Source: Warburgia ugandensis (lineage: Eukaryota; Streptophyta; Magnoliopsida; Canellales; Canellaceae). Taken from it: DNA of 64,000 nucleotides. A program made the position numbers and the translations under genes. The notes under the pieces were generated by a model that was not told the DNA's origin, ran no database searches, and saw nothing but the letters and a program-made list of their open reading frames with translations. The DNA is taken from assembly GCA_035236585.1 (NCBI GenBank), contig CP141126.1, forward strand, positions 6,213,001 through 6,277,000, given 5' to 3'. Positions 45,213-56,157 of this stretch are shown in pieces. Within the stretch, counting starts at the first letter, position 1, and every line of letters begins with the position of its first letter.

Positions 45213-46415
45213 ATATTCCTTGCACAGGCTGCTGGACATAACCTGGTAATAGGAGTAACTGCATAGCAGGTCTTTTAGGCATATGCTCCAGAGGTCTTTA
45301 TGTAGTTTCTCAGAAGCCAAAATTATGGGTAGTAGGTGCTCGAAGGTTTAAGTTGTTGGTAGCTTCCACTGATCCAATTTATAATTTCTCTAAAGATGTC
45401 TCTAAAGCAAGTTCTCTTAGAGCAAAGTAGCTTCTCCTAGTGGACATGTAAACTCTGTCACACGAACACCAATGATTTTTTGTTATTTGAAAGGGAGCTA
45501 AAGGATCCAAACTTTTTTCATTTGAATTTTTTTTTTTATTTTCCTCCTTTTTGGCTTTATTGGAGACTAAGAAAGGATGCACCGTCCTAGGGTCATACTC
45601 CCTATCTTGTTGATTTGGTTGTTTTGGATTGACAGAAATTGTAGAATATGAGGGAGAAGAACAACCAATATATTAATAGTTTGAAGAAGTCAAAAGCCTA
45701 ACATGTTTGAGGGCAGCATCTTGAAAGAGTTCAGTTCCTATTCCTCTGCTGAGCAATATAATGACTAGGTTCGCATTGATTTTAATAGAGTGGCTAGCCC
45801 CAGAGTATAATGACATGGATCTCTCCCTCTGAAGATGTTAACCGGGATCTTGATGGTGATCTTTTTGGTAATCACCTTCCATGGTTGGCAGTTATTTAGG
45901 GCCCTAGTGGCGACACTTAATGGACCTTTTCACTGTCTGATTAGGAAATAATACTTGAATGAGGCAGTTTCAAGCGTCCAATTTAGTGGCCTTTGAATAA
46001 AGTGGTGTGCAGCCTGATTCTGGAATGGGACTCCTCAAATGCGATTGCTTGGGCTAACAACAAATCTAATCCCTTGTGGCATTTGCATGAGATGATCTAT
46101 GAAATTTGAGAGTTTTCTATAAACTCTTTTGGTTTTGTTTCTTTCTTAAATGTTTCATATAGTTGAGGTAAAAGGACTTATAGTTTCTTCTTTCTGATTC
46201 TTTATGATTGAAGCCTTTTAATGACAACTAGTTCTAACTAATTGTGGTTTATTCTAACTTTCTGGCATTGGCCGCATTCTCTCCTCTTTGGCATAGGTCA
46301 GTTCTCAATCTGTTATTGCCAGGGTGGACATGACATGTATGATGGCTAGGCAAATAATTGTGGAAGTGGCCAACATACTGTTCTTTGTCATTTTGGTCAA
46401 GCATGTAAATTTTGT

Positions 46416-46597
46416 GTCTGGGGAGCCTTCACGCAATGGTAAAGTTGTCGTCATGTGACCTTGAGGTCACGGGTTCAAGGCGTAAAAACAGCCTCTTGCA
46501 AAAATGCAAGGTAAGACTGTGTACTGTAGAACCGTGTGGTCCGTCCTTTCTCCGGACTCTTAATAGGTGGGAGCTTTGCTTGCCGGGGCTGTCCTTT
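46416..46597 (+). mobile_element. Au-like SINE, full length (copy 3)
   Basis: It starts GGGGAGCCTTCACGCAATGG, has the tRNA-like head with TGACCTTGAGGTCACGGGTTC, and ends GGGGCTGTCCTTT. Target duplication atgtaaattttgt is at 46403-46415 and 46598-46610. It is also in the THO2 relic intron. Confidence 0.92.
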
Positions 46598-46684
46598 ATG
46601 TAAATTTTGTCTATTATGCGTTTTCAAATTTCAAGCTTGTTCTGCCAGTTCCTTCTCAACTGTTCTCTCTTTTGATTCATGCAG

Positions 46685-46987
46685 GCTAAGTCTCAGATGA
46701 AATGCTCGACACGGGCTGGATCTCTTACAAAACAGCAGAAGCAGGATGTGGTTAAAGATCAATCTAAAAGTGGAAAATCTGTTGGCCGGGCAACTTCTCT
46801 AGTCCCTTTTGCTGGTGATAGAGATCACTCATCTGATCCTTCTGAAGCTAGGCAAGGTGGAGCAGTCAGTACGTCTGTGGCTGCTACCAGTGGTGGCTTG
46901 CTGTCAGCTTCAGGTAGAGTCTCAGTGGCATCTGGGAGAACTCCTAATGATGCGCAGTGTTGTAACAAAGATGGAGAGAGTTCTTAG
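46685..46987 (+). pseudogene. THO2 relic, C-terminal exon 2
   Basis: After an acceptor (CATGCAG, ending 46684) the frame continues in phase from exon 1: AKSQMKCSTRAGSLTKQQKQ, DVVKDQSKSGKSVGR, EARQGGAVSTSVAATSGG and ASGRVSVASG. A stop at 46985-46987 ends it where THO2 should run on, and no good donor follows. Conserved phase with exon 1 and order with the other exons support THO2; the stop supports pseudogene status. Confidence 0.65.
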
Positions 46988-47113
46988 ACCTACTTAATTG
47001 TGCATCTCTGGTGGATAATATGCAGACAACTCTGAAATTTCCAGGGTACCTAGGCCCTCTTTCCTAGGATTCTTCATTCTCATCATCATAACAATACTTT
47101 CCTTGTTTTTTAG

Positions 47114-47821
47114 TTCTGTAGATAAGCAGCAAAAGAGAACAAGTCCAGCCAAAGAACAAGACAGACTGACCAGACGCAGAAAGGGTGACATTGAAGTAAA
47201 AGATGGTGAAGGCCAAGAAGTTTGGTTGTCTGACAGAGAAAGAGTTATGGAGTCACGGCCAATGGACAAATCTCATCCAGCAGATCTTGACAAGTCAGGC
47301 AACAATGAGCAAAATGTTAATAGGCCAACAAATAAGCTTTTGGATAGATCAAAAGACAAGGGCATTGAAAGGCATGACAGAGATACATCCTTGCTGAAAA
47401 GTCGAGAGACAGGTCAACGGAAGAAGGGAACATTCAGTTGAAAGAATGCAAGAGGGGTAAAGAAAGGAATTTGGAAAGGGCTAGCCACAAAACAAAGGAT
47501 GAAAGAAGCAAAGATAAACCTCGTTACAGTGAAATATCCTCAGAGAAACCGCTTCTTGATGATTGTTTTCATGGGCAAAATTTGCCTCCCCCACCACCTT
47601 TGCCACCCAATGTTGATCCCCAATCAGTCATTGTCGGCTGAAAAGATGAAGATCCTGATAGGAGTGGTGGTACTAAACACATTCAGAGGCTGTCTCCTAG
47701 ACATGAGGAAAAAGAAATGAGACAATCCAAAGAGAATTTGTTAGTTTCACAAGACAATGCAAAACGTAGAAGAGAAGACTTCGGGAGAGAGCTTGACGAA
47801 TGTGATGCCATCTCAATGAAG
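47114..47821 (+). pseudogene. THO2 relic, C-terminal exon 3 (charged region)
   Basis: From an acceptor (TTTTTTAG, ending 47113) it reads SVDKQQKRTSPAKEQDRLTR, the RD/RE-rich stretch (ERHDRDTSLLKSRETGQ), then after a frame change near 47430 KDERSKDKPRYSEISSEKP and LPPPPPLPPNVDPQSV, and after a second change near 47640 RLSPRHEEKEMRQSKENLL with SQDNAKRRREDFGREL. It ends at a donor (AAG|GTATAC). The poly-Pro block followed by LSPRHEEK and KRRREDF is distinctive of plant THO2 C-termini. At least two frameshifts break it. Confidence 0.75.
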
Positions 47822-48330
47822 GTATACCTTGGAAAATTGTCCACCAAAGTCATTATAGATCTCACTCTGAAAAGTTCCAGGCTTTAATTTTTCTGTAGTC
47901 GACTAGAAAACTCGTTTACTTAGATCAAGATAAGTTTACAAACTTTGTTAACGTGTCTGACTCTTGGATGAGGATGTTTTACACTGACAACATACTGCCT
48001 TTCGTGCTTGGTTGAACTGCAACACTTAAATTCCTGTGAACATTTGTTGGAAGTTAGACTTCAGTACCTTGGTCATTACAATTTGCCTCAGATTCTGATG
48101 CGTGTAATTATGCCCTGGCCTGTACTTAACTGTGATATCATGTTAGCCTTTTCAACATATCTGGCTCTTTTTATTCCACAAGCCACACCAATTTTTCTCA
48201 TGGTAGCCCTTTTTTACACAGTAATGTTCCCACTTCCCTGGAGGAGCTTTACCTTAGGCATATATTCCTGCTAAGATCCTTATGTTTTGTGTATATCCTC
48301 CGTTACCAAATGTTTCTTACTTCCCAAGTG

Positions 48331-48561
48331 CCTGTTTGGTTGGCAGGAAAGTGATGGAAATGAATTTCCGCGGAAAAAGAATTCTCAACGGAAAGTGTTT
48401 TACACCTTTCATTTAAGTTATGCTAAAAACCTAAATATCTGACATGCTCTAAAATTTTTGGGTCTGTGGTGGAATTTAATTTGAAGGCGTAAAAAGCTTT
48501 CCTTAGAGGATTCTTTTTTCCATGGAAATTAATTTTCATCACTTTCCTACTAACCAAATAG
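48331..48561. mobile_element. MITE with long terminal inverted repeats
   Basis: The ends are inverted repeats of about 35 bp: CCTGTTTGGTTGGCAGGAAA at the left against TTTCCTACTAACCAAACAGG at the right (right end seen in the copy after the SINE, to about 48761). The interior is non-coding. Size and the GTTTGGTT ends are those of a non-autonomous DNA transposon, possibly hAT-like, but a clean target duplication was not found. A SINE is inserted at its right edge. Confidence 0.7.
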
Positions 48562-48563
48562 AA

Positions 48564-48739
48564 GGGGAGAGCCTTGGCCTAACGGTAAAAGTTGTCGTCA
48601 TGTGACCTTGAGGTCCCAGGTTCAAGGCGTGGAAACAGCCTCTTGCAAAATGCAAGGTAAGGTTACGTACTTTATGCCCTTGTGGTTCACCCCTTCCCCG
48701 AACCCCGCATAAGCGAGAGCTTCGTGCACCGGAGCTGCC
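48564..48739 (+). mobile_element. Au-like SINE, full length (copy 4), inserted in the MITE end
   Basis: It starts GGGAGAGCCTTGGCCTAACGG and ends CACCGGAGCTGCCC. The target duplication is the MITE end itself: ctttcctactaaccaaatag (48542-48561) and ctttcctactaaccaaacag (48740-48759), one mismatch in 20. The SINE is therefore younger than the MITE. Confidence 0.92.
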
Positions 48740-48761
48740 CTTTCCTACTAACCAAACAGGT

Positions 48762-49589
48762 GTTAGGGAGTCCTCATGGAACTCCAAATCCCCTCCCATT
48801 TTTGGCTACGGGGACTCTCTGTATTGATGTCATCATCGTCGTACTTAGAATTGGGAATCCTTAGTTCACTAGAACTCTCTCCGTCATGCAGGATGCATCT
48901 AGAAGCTCCATTCGGCAAAGATCATGAGCCATTGCTGTCAACCTTTCGATAATATTCAATTATTCTTCGTATTTTAGACTTTATATGACATAGATTCATC
49001 TCTGACAAACCAGCAATATATCTTTGAGTCACAGTTGAAAGATATCATCCATAAAATAGTGAACCTTTCAGTTTAAAGTTACTCTTGACCGACATGAATG
49101 CAGAAGAGATTATGTATTCCATGTATAACCCTTAGAAGCATTTCACTGTGTTTTTGGAACCATTTGTGCAAGAATCACATGTTTGCAAATATTGAAATCT
49201 TCATATTGCTATAGAGTGACAGAAAGTCAAAGTTTGCAATGTACTATGTTAAAACTCTTGCTTCTAGTTAAGTTGGCAGAGTCCAGAGCGAAAATAGTTG
49301 GGAGTGAGGTTGGCATTGTGGAGCTGGTTGTACACTTTATGGGATCCCTGTTAAGTTAGCAAAGTGAAAATGAGAGCATCAAGCCGGTTAGCTGTTTAGA
49401 TCTGAAGGAAAGAAACTGTAACACTAACCATATAATCTGATGTCCAAATTGGAGCTTTTGTGCTGTGCGAGGTGGTTTGGATTTAAGAATTGTTAACTTG
49501 AGATCAAAGATCAAATCCAGCTTACCAACAAAATTTGCGATACAATATGGCTTGTCATTTGCCATTTTTATGATTTGCAAGTTTCTTTA
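48762..49589. other. THO2 relic intron, nothing recognised
   Basis: Non-coding sequence between relic exons; no further element or ORF is supported. Confidence 0.5.
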
Positions 49590-49736
49590 GGGTTTGCTAC
49601 TGATGTCCCTGTTGTACGAGGGAAGAGAAAGAGACAGAAAAGGAGGCGTGGTACCACGATTAGCTTACATGGCGGAACCCTTGAAGAGGATGCATGGAAG
49701 TTGAAAGCAAGATCAACCGGCCTGACAGTGACCAGT
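49590..49736 (+). pseudogene. THO2 relic, C-terminal exon 4
   Basis: In the frame starting near 49602 the sequence reads LLYEGRERDRKGGVV, then PRLAYMAEPLKRMHG, followed by a stop (TGA near 49705). YDGRERGDRKG...EEP-R-HGKE is the pattern found near the end of plant THO2. The donor region lies near 49735 (CCAGTATG). Confidence 0.6.
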
Positions 49737-50037
49737 ATGCTTAATATTTTTGGTTTTACAACTTCTGAGTTTTAAATTATAACTTTCCCATCCTTGCCAT
49801 CATCTTTAAGGAAAAAAAGGGAAAAATCAACAGCTATTTTAGCATTTAGTCAAGCCGTTGTACAATCATCTCATTTTTCTGGCTACTGCCCAGTTTAGCA
49901 CCTTTCAACTGCACTAGATATGCTTGGGACTTTCTTGTTGCAAGAAACAAAACGAGGAATAAAGAATTAGTCATGTATACTTTTAATTTGCTTCCTACAT
50001 GGTATAATTTGCATAGCCATAATGTGCTGGGTTCGGG

Positions 50038-50106
50038 ATATATGAACGAGACTGGGAGGAAGAGAAGCGGCAGAGAGTTGAACCAAAATGCAGACATCGG
50101 AAATAA
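50038..50106 (+). pseudogene. THO2 relic, last coding exon
   Basis: The frame IYERDWEEEKRQRVEPKCRH followed by RK and a TAA at 50104-50106 matches the extreme C-terminus of plant THO2 (YDREWEDEKRQRxEQKRRHRK). Its own stop is in the expected place, so the relic retains the natural 3' end of the gene. Confidence 0.7.
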
Positions 50107-51678
50107 GGTACAGATTGCATTGCAACCCAACTTCTCCGATGTTCTTTTCCAAATCAGCTGGTTTAGAAGGGATGGGAGTCCATCTTATCCCGTGGAAACT
50201 TGCATTGGCGTAGTGGCGCATCTTGCCAGGTTCAACCCACTGTCCTGTAAATTCTGTACTTATTGCTCTTTGAAGATAGGCCAGATGCTTCTGGTGCAGA
50301 TCCCGGTAGTGGGTGTTCTGGTTTATGGAGTAATCTACTTAGTCCATTGACTCTTACGATAAAAATGGTCCTGGAGAATACCAGATCTACAGCCATTTCG
50401 TGCAGTAGAATGTACATTTTGAATATTTTGCAACTCAGAGATGTATCAGCTTTTTCACAAGCCTGATCTTGCCTTGCTAGGACTGCACAAATAATGGCTA
50501 TGCTAGGGAATGCCCACAAAGGTCTTTGGATTACCAGCTTGACTGTGTATTCTTCAAGCTATACTAGTGTTTTCTGAGAACCCGAGGATTAAGAGTTATT
50601 GGGGTTGGACTTCTACTTTCTTGTAAAGACTATAATTTAAAGTGAGTGAAGGTAATTATCAACCTTCTTGACGGGTAAGATGCCCACATTTATCTGCCTT
50701 TTCTCTGTATTAATTGTTGAGATGTTCATATGGAAGATTAATTGGCCTTGAATCGAAATATATGGGCAGTGCTACTGTTGTGAACGACAGCCAATCCACT
50801 GTATTGAATAGATCTTTTGTGCTTCGACTGTCTTTAAATTCATTGTCCAATTCTCTGCATTGAGTAGGTCTCTTTGATATCGTTACAAAAAAATATCCGG
50901 CCCATTCATTTTTTGGTGGCTTATGCCATTTCCAAATGGTCTATACCTTAGTAATTCGTGCAACAGACAATTCAATCATCTGACATTGTTTGCAAGATCC
51001 ATGCCACTCGTCTTGTTGTTGAGGCCTCATGTCAAAAATCATGCAAATGGAGTAATTTTTATTTTCACATTTTAGAATCAATGGTCGTGATTTTTCATCT
51101 AAAGCAGCATAGGCTATCATCATCATCTAGTGAGTTTTGATTTTTGGAGGTAGCATGTCCAACGGTGGGAGAGCTTGAACTTTTAGAAAACATTGAAGGG
51201 TTCGTTGCACCCAATGCGTGCAATGAGAAATATGGTGTCTTAAACTTTTTATCCACCCTACTGTTTGGGTTCCTCTGAATTGTTCCGAGTTAGAGGGCTA
51301 AATTTCTTGAAATAACGGATAATTCTGTCCAGTGACTGTAATTGTCCTGCCAATTAGACTCATACGGAAAAATTGGAACCCCACAATTCTTAGCCTCTAA
51401 TTTCTTCATACCATTGGATGGACCGTACTAGCATGCCCTACTAGTACATTTTGCTCACAAATTTTCAAGTGAAAATATACATATCCACCGCAAATTGTAG
51501 ACTCTATAGTTTGGTGGGCCTACTAGGTGGATGGCTGAGATCAGTTCTTGAAGCTTTTGATGGCTGATTTCCAAATTAGGAAGAAAGGAACTATAAACCA
51601 GTCGGAGAAGGTTCTTCGTACAGAGCTGCTGAGAAGAAAACAAGAAACCACAGGAAAGAAAAACAAAGAGAAAAAAGA
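50107..51678. other. Intergenic sequence, nothing recognised
   Basis: It includes the 3' flank of the THO2 relic and the upstream region of the BAP31-like gene (A-rich leader at about 51635-51678). No ORF here shows a family match. Confidence 0.5.
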
Positions 51679-52101
51679 ATGGCGTTACAGTGGTTGATGC
51701 TGACCTACATAGTCGCAGCTGAGGCAGCAATTGCTCTCCTCCTCACAGCTCCCATGCCCAAGCTCTTGAAAACTCAATTCGTAGCGCTCGTTTCCATGAT
51801 CCTGCAACCCGCTGTCAGTATACTCCCATTTGCTGCCTTCCAGATCGCGGGTAATCTTATTTCTTTCCAACAGTTGATTTCTAGGGTTTCGATGAATTTT
51901 CCCCCTTCATTTTCGAATTTATCTGTGTATGGAATCGACATGGTAGCTTTTGAATGAACAATTACGATTTCTGGGGTTCTTGATCTGGTCGTGGTTTTGG
52001 TCTGTCTTTAATATGTAGATATATACTGGAAGAATGAGCACAGGTTGATGTGTACGTCTGATATCTGCACTGCAGCTGAAAGAGACCGATACGAAAAAGC
52101 C
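51679..52101 (+). CDS. BAP31-like ER membrane protein, first two exons only
   Basis: Exon 1 (51679-51850) starts MALQWLMLTYIVAAEAAIAL and reads through LLKTQFVALVSMILQPAVSI to FQIAG with donor GTAATC. Exon 2 (52019-52101) follows acceptor ATGTAG and reads DIYWKNEHRLMCTSDICTAA then ERDRYEKA with donor GTGAGT. The exons join in phase (172 + 83 bp, 85 codons). This is the N-terminal membrane domain of plant BAP31 homologues, ER proteins that help export membrane cargo. Both exons are open and splice sites are good. The next exon (KAQRN...), with the remaining helices and the coiled coil, is not found before the badnavirus locus at 55105. The gene is either truncated or has a very long intron holding the virus. 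Confidence 0.7.
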
Positions 52102-55100
52102 GTGAGTTTCGTCTATTCTATTTGGTTCTCCTGTTGATTTTATAAGATTTAGAAGGTTAGTTCGTTTCTTGCAGGCGGTGGGTTGATGCACCTTGAAGTA
52201 TTAGAATTTTCGTGCTATTTCGCCACTTAGCTTGACTTCGATTTCTTGGAAAAATCTGTGGGTAAACATGAATTAGCTTGAGGAGTATAATCAGAAATTC
52301 TTCTAGCTTCTCCTAGCTGATCTTTTGAGCATGAATTTCCAAGAGTCATTATCTATGTAAGATGGATTTTTTTCCTGGTATGGCTTCTTTATCTTGGCTT
52401 AGGATTATTAGATGGATTGTGGATAATTTGTCACTGGGATCATATCTCCCATGGAATAAGCTTGTTGCATGTTCGAGACACCGCATTCTCCTTTGACCAA
52501 TGATTAGATTTAGGATCTGACCTAGGAGAGTGTGTGAGTGATTTGCTTTGTAATTCTTGCTTGTAAAAAATAAAAATTGAGCTGATAATTGAAATGGCAG
52601 TTAATTTTGCAACTTGGGCAGGGCATAAGCCTACAGTTGAAGCTATTTGGTGCAAAATTTTATGGCACAATGTCGTGCTGCAGACTACTCGGAAACATAC
52701 AAGTGGATCGGAATAAAGAATAGATAGCAGAAGGAATAAAATTAGTGAAAAATAATAAATGAAAAGAAGGAAAAGCCAATACCGGTACCTGCGTAATTAG
52801 GATGCCCCCCATTTTAAAAGGTTCAGCAAGTTGATACTAAGTACACCAAGAGATGGGTCTAGATGAGTTGAATTATGGATTTCTTACAAGTTCTCTCATT
52901 TGTGAGACCAGCTCTGGTAGAAGTGGGGAATAGAAAAAGCTCTCTCACTCTCCCAATGATTTTTCCTACCTTTTCTGCTTAGAGGCTTTCTAAGGAAATT
53001 GAAACTAATTAGAATCTTTTGGGTCACAAAGATTTCCTCTCTTTGCCATGGAAGGATAGAGCTAGTTTTAGAAACTAGAGAGGATTAAAAGTCTTTGCCT
53101 AATTTATTGAAACATGTTAAGAGGTTTGCTTGAAGGGAACTATTGAGGTTTAGAAAATATATTGGGCAGGCCATAGAAAGTTCGAAACTGTAATTTTTGT
53201 CAATAGTAGAGAATTTGCAGAGATTCTACACAGATTCTTTCTGGAGTAAGGCTCATGTGAGCAGTGTTTTGAAGAAAAGTCTGAATACTGATTCATTCAT
53301 TGGCTATACAATATGATAGTTTGTTTTGTTATTTTTGGCACATCATGAGACAAATAGAGTTCATTAAATGATTTGTTTATGTTAAAATGATTATGATACT
53401 AAAATTCTCAATTCTCAGCTAAGTAAGCGTGTGCAAAGAATATAGCATCTCTATTAAAAATTAGTTGCTACTGTTTTTTTTTTGCTTTGAACAGTTTCAG
53501 ATCTTTTTAGTATCTCTTCATTTGCATGCTAGCTCAAAAATAGCGTAGAAAGGTCAAGTAGACAAAATTGGAATTCTAGAATCTTGTTTGAAATAATAGT
53601 TGACTGCAACAACTGCCAGTACTGGGATGAAGGGGCAAATCCTCTTGATTTGGCTTTTAGTCATCACCAAGATCTATCCAAGGTCCAGCATTTTGCATGT
53701 CCAAGATAACCAAAGAAAATTTTGTGGTAATCAATGCCAAGCCTGTTGGGAGCTTGCAAAACACAAATATGCATGCATATAGCATGCATGTGTACTTACA
53801 GATATACATACACAGACATATGTACATGTATACATGTGTGTGCATTAGTAATAAGGTACATGAACTGATGTGATCACAACACAACAAGTGATAAACTTGA
53901 ATTGAGCTTCCACATGCAATTTCTGATTATAATACATCTGACCATATTTCTCATTTGGCTAATTGAATATGTGGTTCATGTGCACTTTGCACGAATATGA
54001 ATCCATCGTCAAACATTTTGGATCTAGTTGCATCACCCATTCATGTTTTACAACCTCTTATCACCCTCTATGCAGTATGAAAAAATAAAAAAATGTTTTT
54101 CTATTTTGGAGTTGAATGTAATTGCCAGTCTCACCTCATTAATTTGTGATGAATCATAAATAAGACTAAGATAAGGGTTCTTGAATCTAGAGAGGTGAAT
54201 GCTACTTGATTGGTTATATTGTTTTTATTTATTTTCCTTTCTCTATAGGCTATGTGGTTAAATGGATGTTGCTGTGGCGAAGGAGAAAATTAATCAAGAA
54301 TACTATAAAATAAGATCACACAACTAATTAAGAATACTAGATACAAATGGAGGGAAGATTCTTAGGAGAAGGAAATAAATGCAATGTGGAATCTGTCCCA
54401 TAATGAAATCGAGATGGTGAAGCCATGATATACCTTCACAAATGTAAAATTTGAATAAATTAGATTCCATGTAAAACTAGATCATTTTATCTTACAACTC
54501 TAAAACTCCACCGAAGTACTTGCTAATGACTTTCTAACAGAGAGTTCTAATTAAGCTCGTAATGCAACTAAGTAAGAAATAGAAACTTTCCACGTACAAA
54601 TGTAGATCCTCCTGCATGCCAAATTGAAAATACAATCCAGAAATATCCAGTCAGGTTAACCCGCCTCCCATATGATGATGGCATGACGACTTGCTGATAT
54701 GACACTGCAGGGGTCAGTTCCAGCCATTCTGCTTCTTCTTCGTTGTTGAAACTGGGATTCATGTGGGCTTGGTTTTGAATAACTTGGACAACCACACCCT
54801 GTTGTTGAGGAGAACCTAGCTCTGATGGATGCTCTGAGCTTGTACTTAGGAATAGCCTCTTCAACCTTCCGCAGTTTGTGTGTCTACTCTTAACTCTTTG
54901 AGACAGTGGTTTCTACTTCAAAGTTGCAGGTCCCTCGTGTCTCCATTCTTGATGAGGGAGAGAGGAAAGGGGAAATTACCAAGTTAATGGAATATCAGAA
55001 AGCAATATGTTTTGCATTCAGAAGATTCCGAGATATGATGCCTATCAAACAAGTGATGTGCGAGCATCACATTACAAAAAAAGGCAACCCCGGTGCATGA

Positions 55101-55104
55101 AGCT
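52102..55104. other. Unassigned sequence between BAP31 exons and the viral locus
   Basis: A minus-strand ORF at 54568-54864 (FNNEEEAEWLELTPAVSYQQ) and a plus-strand stretch at 54933-55104 (VSILDEGERKGEITKLMEYQ) look coding-like, but I cannot name them. Another short stretch at 53603-53704 (DCNNCQYWDEGANPLD) is equally unassigned. Otherwise AT-rich and non-coding. Confidence 0.4.
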
Positions 55105-55152
55105 AAAGGGGGGGGTCCCAATAATTTTGTTCCTATGCTACCATAAAACAGA
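55105..55152 (-). repeat. Viral terminal repeat, distal copy
   Basis: These 48 bp are identical to 60165-60212. In the viral circle this sequence lies just before the tRNA primer site. Here, at the left end, the virus stops at CCCCCCCCTTT, within about two bases of that site, and host-like sequence begins. Confidence 0.9.
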
Positions 55153-55641
55153 TTATCATGCAACTGTAAGAGGCAACATAAAAACAAAGTCAGAGTGCGA
55201 ACCTTGTGATAAAAGCGGAAGACATATATTGAAACTTGAACTGTGAAGAGAAGAACTCTATCACACTTCGGCTACAAACTGAAATGCAAACTCGGATACA
55301 ACTCGACATGCTTACAATATGACTGAAGGTCTCCTTATATAAGGAAGGAGGATGCTTCTAGTCCATACACGTAGAAAGCAAAAGTAAAAGCAAAAGTAGA
55401 GGTTCAGCGGCATCCCGCGTGAACCAGTACAACAATAATGCAAATAAAGCAGAAAACGTCAAACCAATCTGACGCGTAGTCAGTTACATTATTGAAAGCA
55501 AAAGTAGATTCCTGACAAAGTGGGTCAGGCAGGGCTGGTGGCACCGAAAGTAGATGCCGTGTGTCTCCATGAGTGCGCTAGGTGGGGTAGTCCGTAGTCC
55601 ATGAAACGCCAGTGCTGGGCCCTCCATTAGCTTCCGCGAAC
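55153..55641 (-). promoter_or_regulatory. Viral intergenic region with promoter
   Basis: Non-coding region after the last viral ORF. On the minus strand it has a TATA box CCTTATATAAGGAG at 55333-55346 (the core is palindromic), the usual position for the single badnavirus promoter that makes the pregenomic RNA. About 130 bases upstream lies CTGACTACGCGTCAG (near 55467-55481), an inverted TGAC/GTCA pair like plant bZIP (as-1-type) sites. Repeats of GCTTTTACTTTTGCTTT lie between. Whether it is active in the host is unknown. Confidence 0.75.
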
Positions 55642-56157
55642 TCAGATGGCAGTAGTCTGTATGCTACGTTGAAGCTCATCCATGTGGTCCAGTAAAGCCT
55701 CGCAGGTGAGCATCTGATTCTCAATCTGATCACGCCGTTCAGTGCGGTTGTCTGTGTATCGGTCAGACAGATCGTCAGATACAGCATTCTTTCGGATGAG
55801 AATGCGAAGGAGGACACGTGTCTTAATGCGGACCTCGTGGATGGCCGCAAGTTCAGTCTGGTGCATAAGACTTCGGATGTGATAATCGGGGGCAGATGCC
55901 TCGATCGTCCCAGCCTCAAGTTCAGTAAGGCGTTGAGCCTGCCAAGAGTAATAGTCATCTGCCCAATCCATGGTGGAACTGGACATTGGGATGGATTCAG
56001 GATTTCGCCTTGGGAGGATGTCCCTGGGTGGTGGCGGCGACGGAGCTCGAACTCTTGGTTCGCTCGTCGAGAGCTCTTTGCCGGTGCGTAAGCTTCCTCG
56101 TGAAAGCTCCTCATTTCTTCTGTGGTTCTTACGGATACAAGACCCACGAAAATACAA
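55642..56157 (-). CDS. Viral ORF downstream of RNase H, function unknown
   Basis: An open frame of 171 codons; the first ATG is at 55986, giving about 114 residues. It overlaps the end of the RNase H frame by 29 bp, in a different frame. The part after ATG 55986 is acidic and probably helical (LTELEAGTIEASAPDYHIRS; RRDQIENQMLTCEALLDHMD), the upstream part is Pro/Arg-rich. It could be the original C-terminal tail of ORF3 displaced by a frameshift, or a separate small ORF. A second overlapping frame (55578-56147) is also open but looks like a shadow. Confidence 0.5.
   Translation of the reverse strand: MYFRGSCIRKNHRRNEELSRGSLRTGKELSTSEPRVRAPSPPPPRDILPRRNPESIPMSSSTMDWADDYYSWQAQRLTELEAGTIEASAPDYHIRSLMHQTELAAIHEVRIKTRVLLRILIRKNAVSDDLSDRYTDNRTERRDQIENQMLTCEALLDHMDELQRSIQTTAI

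Noticed and set aside
49575-49775. ORF reading GKRKRQKRRRGTTIS near the THO2 relic
   Set aside because: It is the wrong frame; the neighbouring frame gives the THO2-like GRERDRKG pattern.
55578-56147. A 189-codon viral frame overlapping the post-RNase H frame
   Set aside because: It has no ATG at its start and is rich in Arg/Ser/Thr like a shadow; the overlapping 171-codon frame looks more protein-like.
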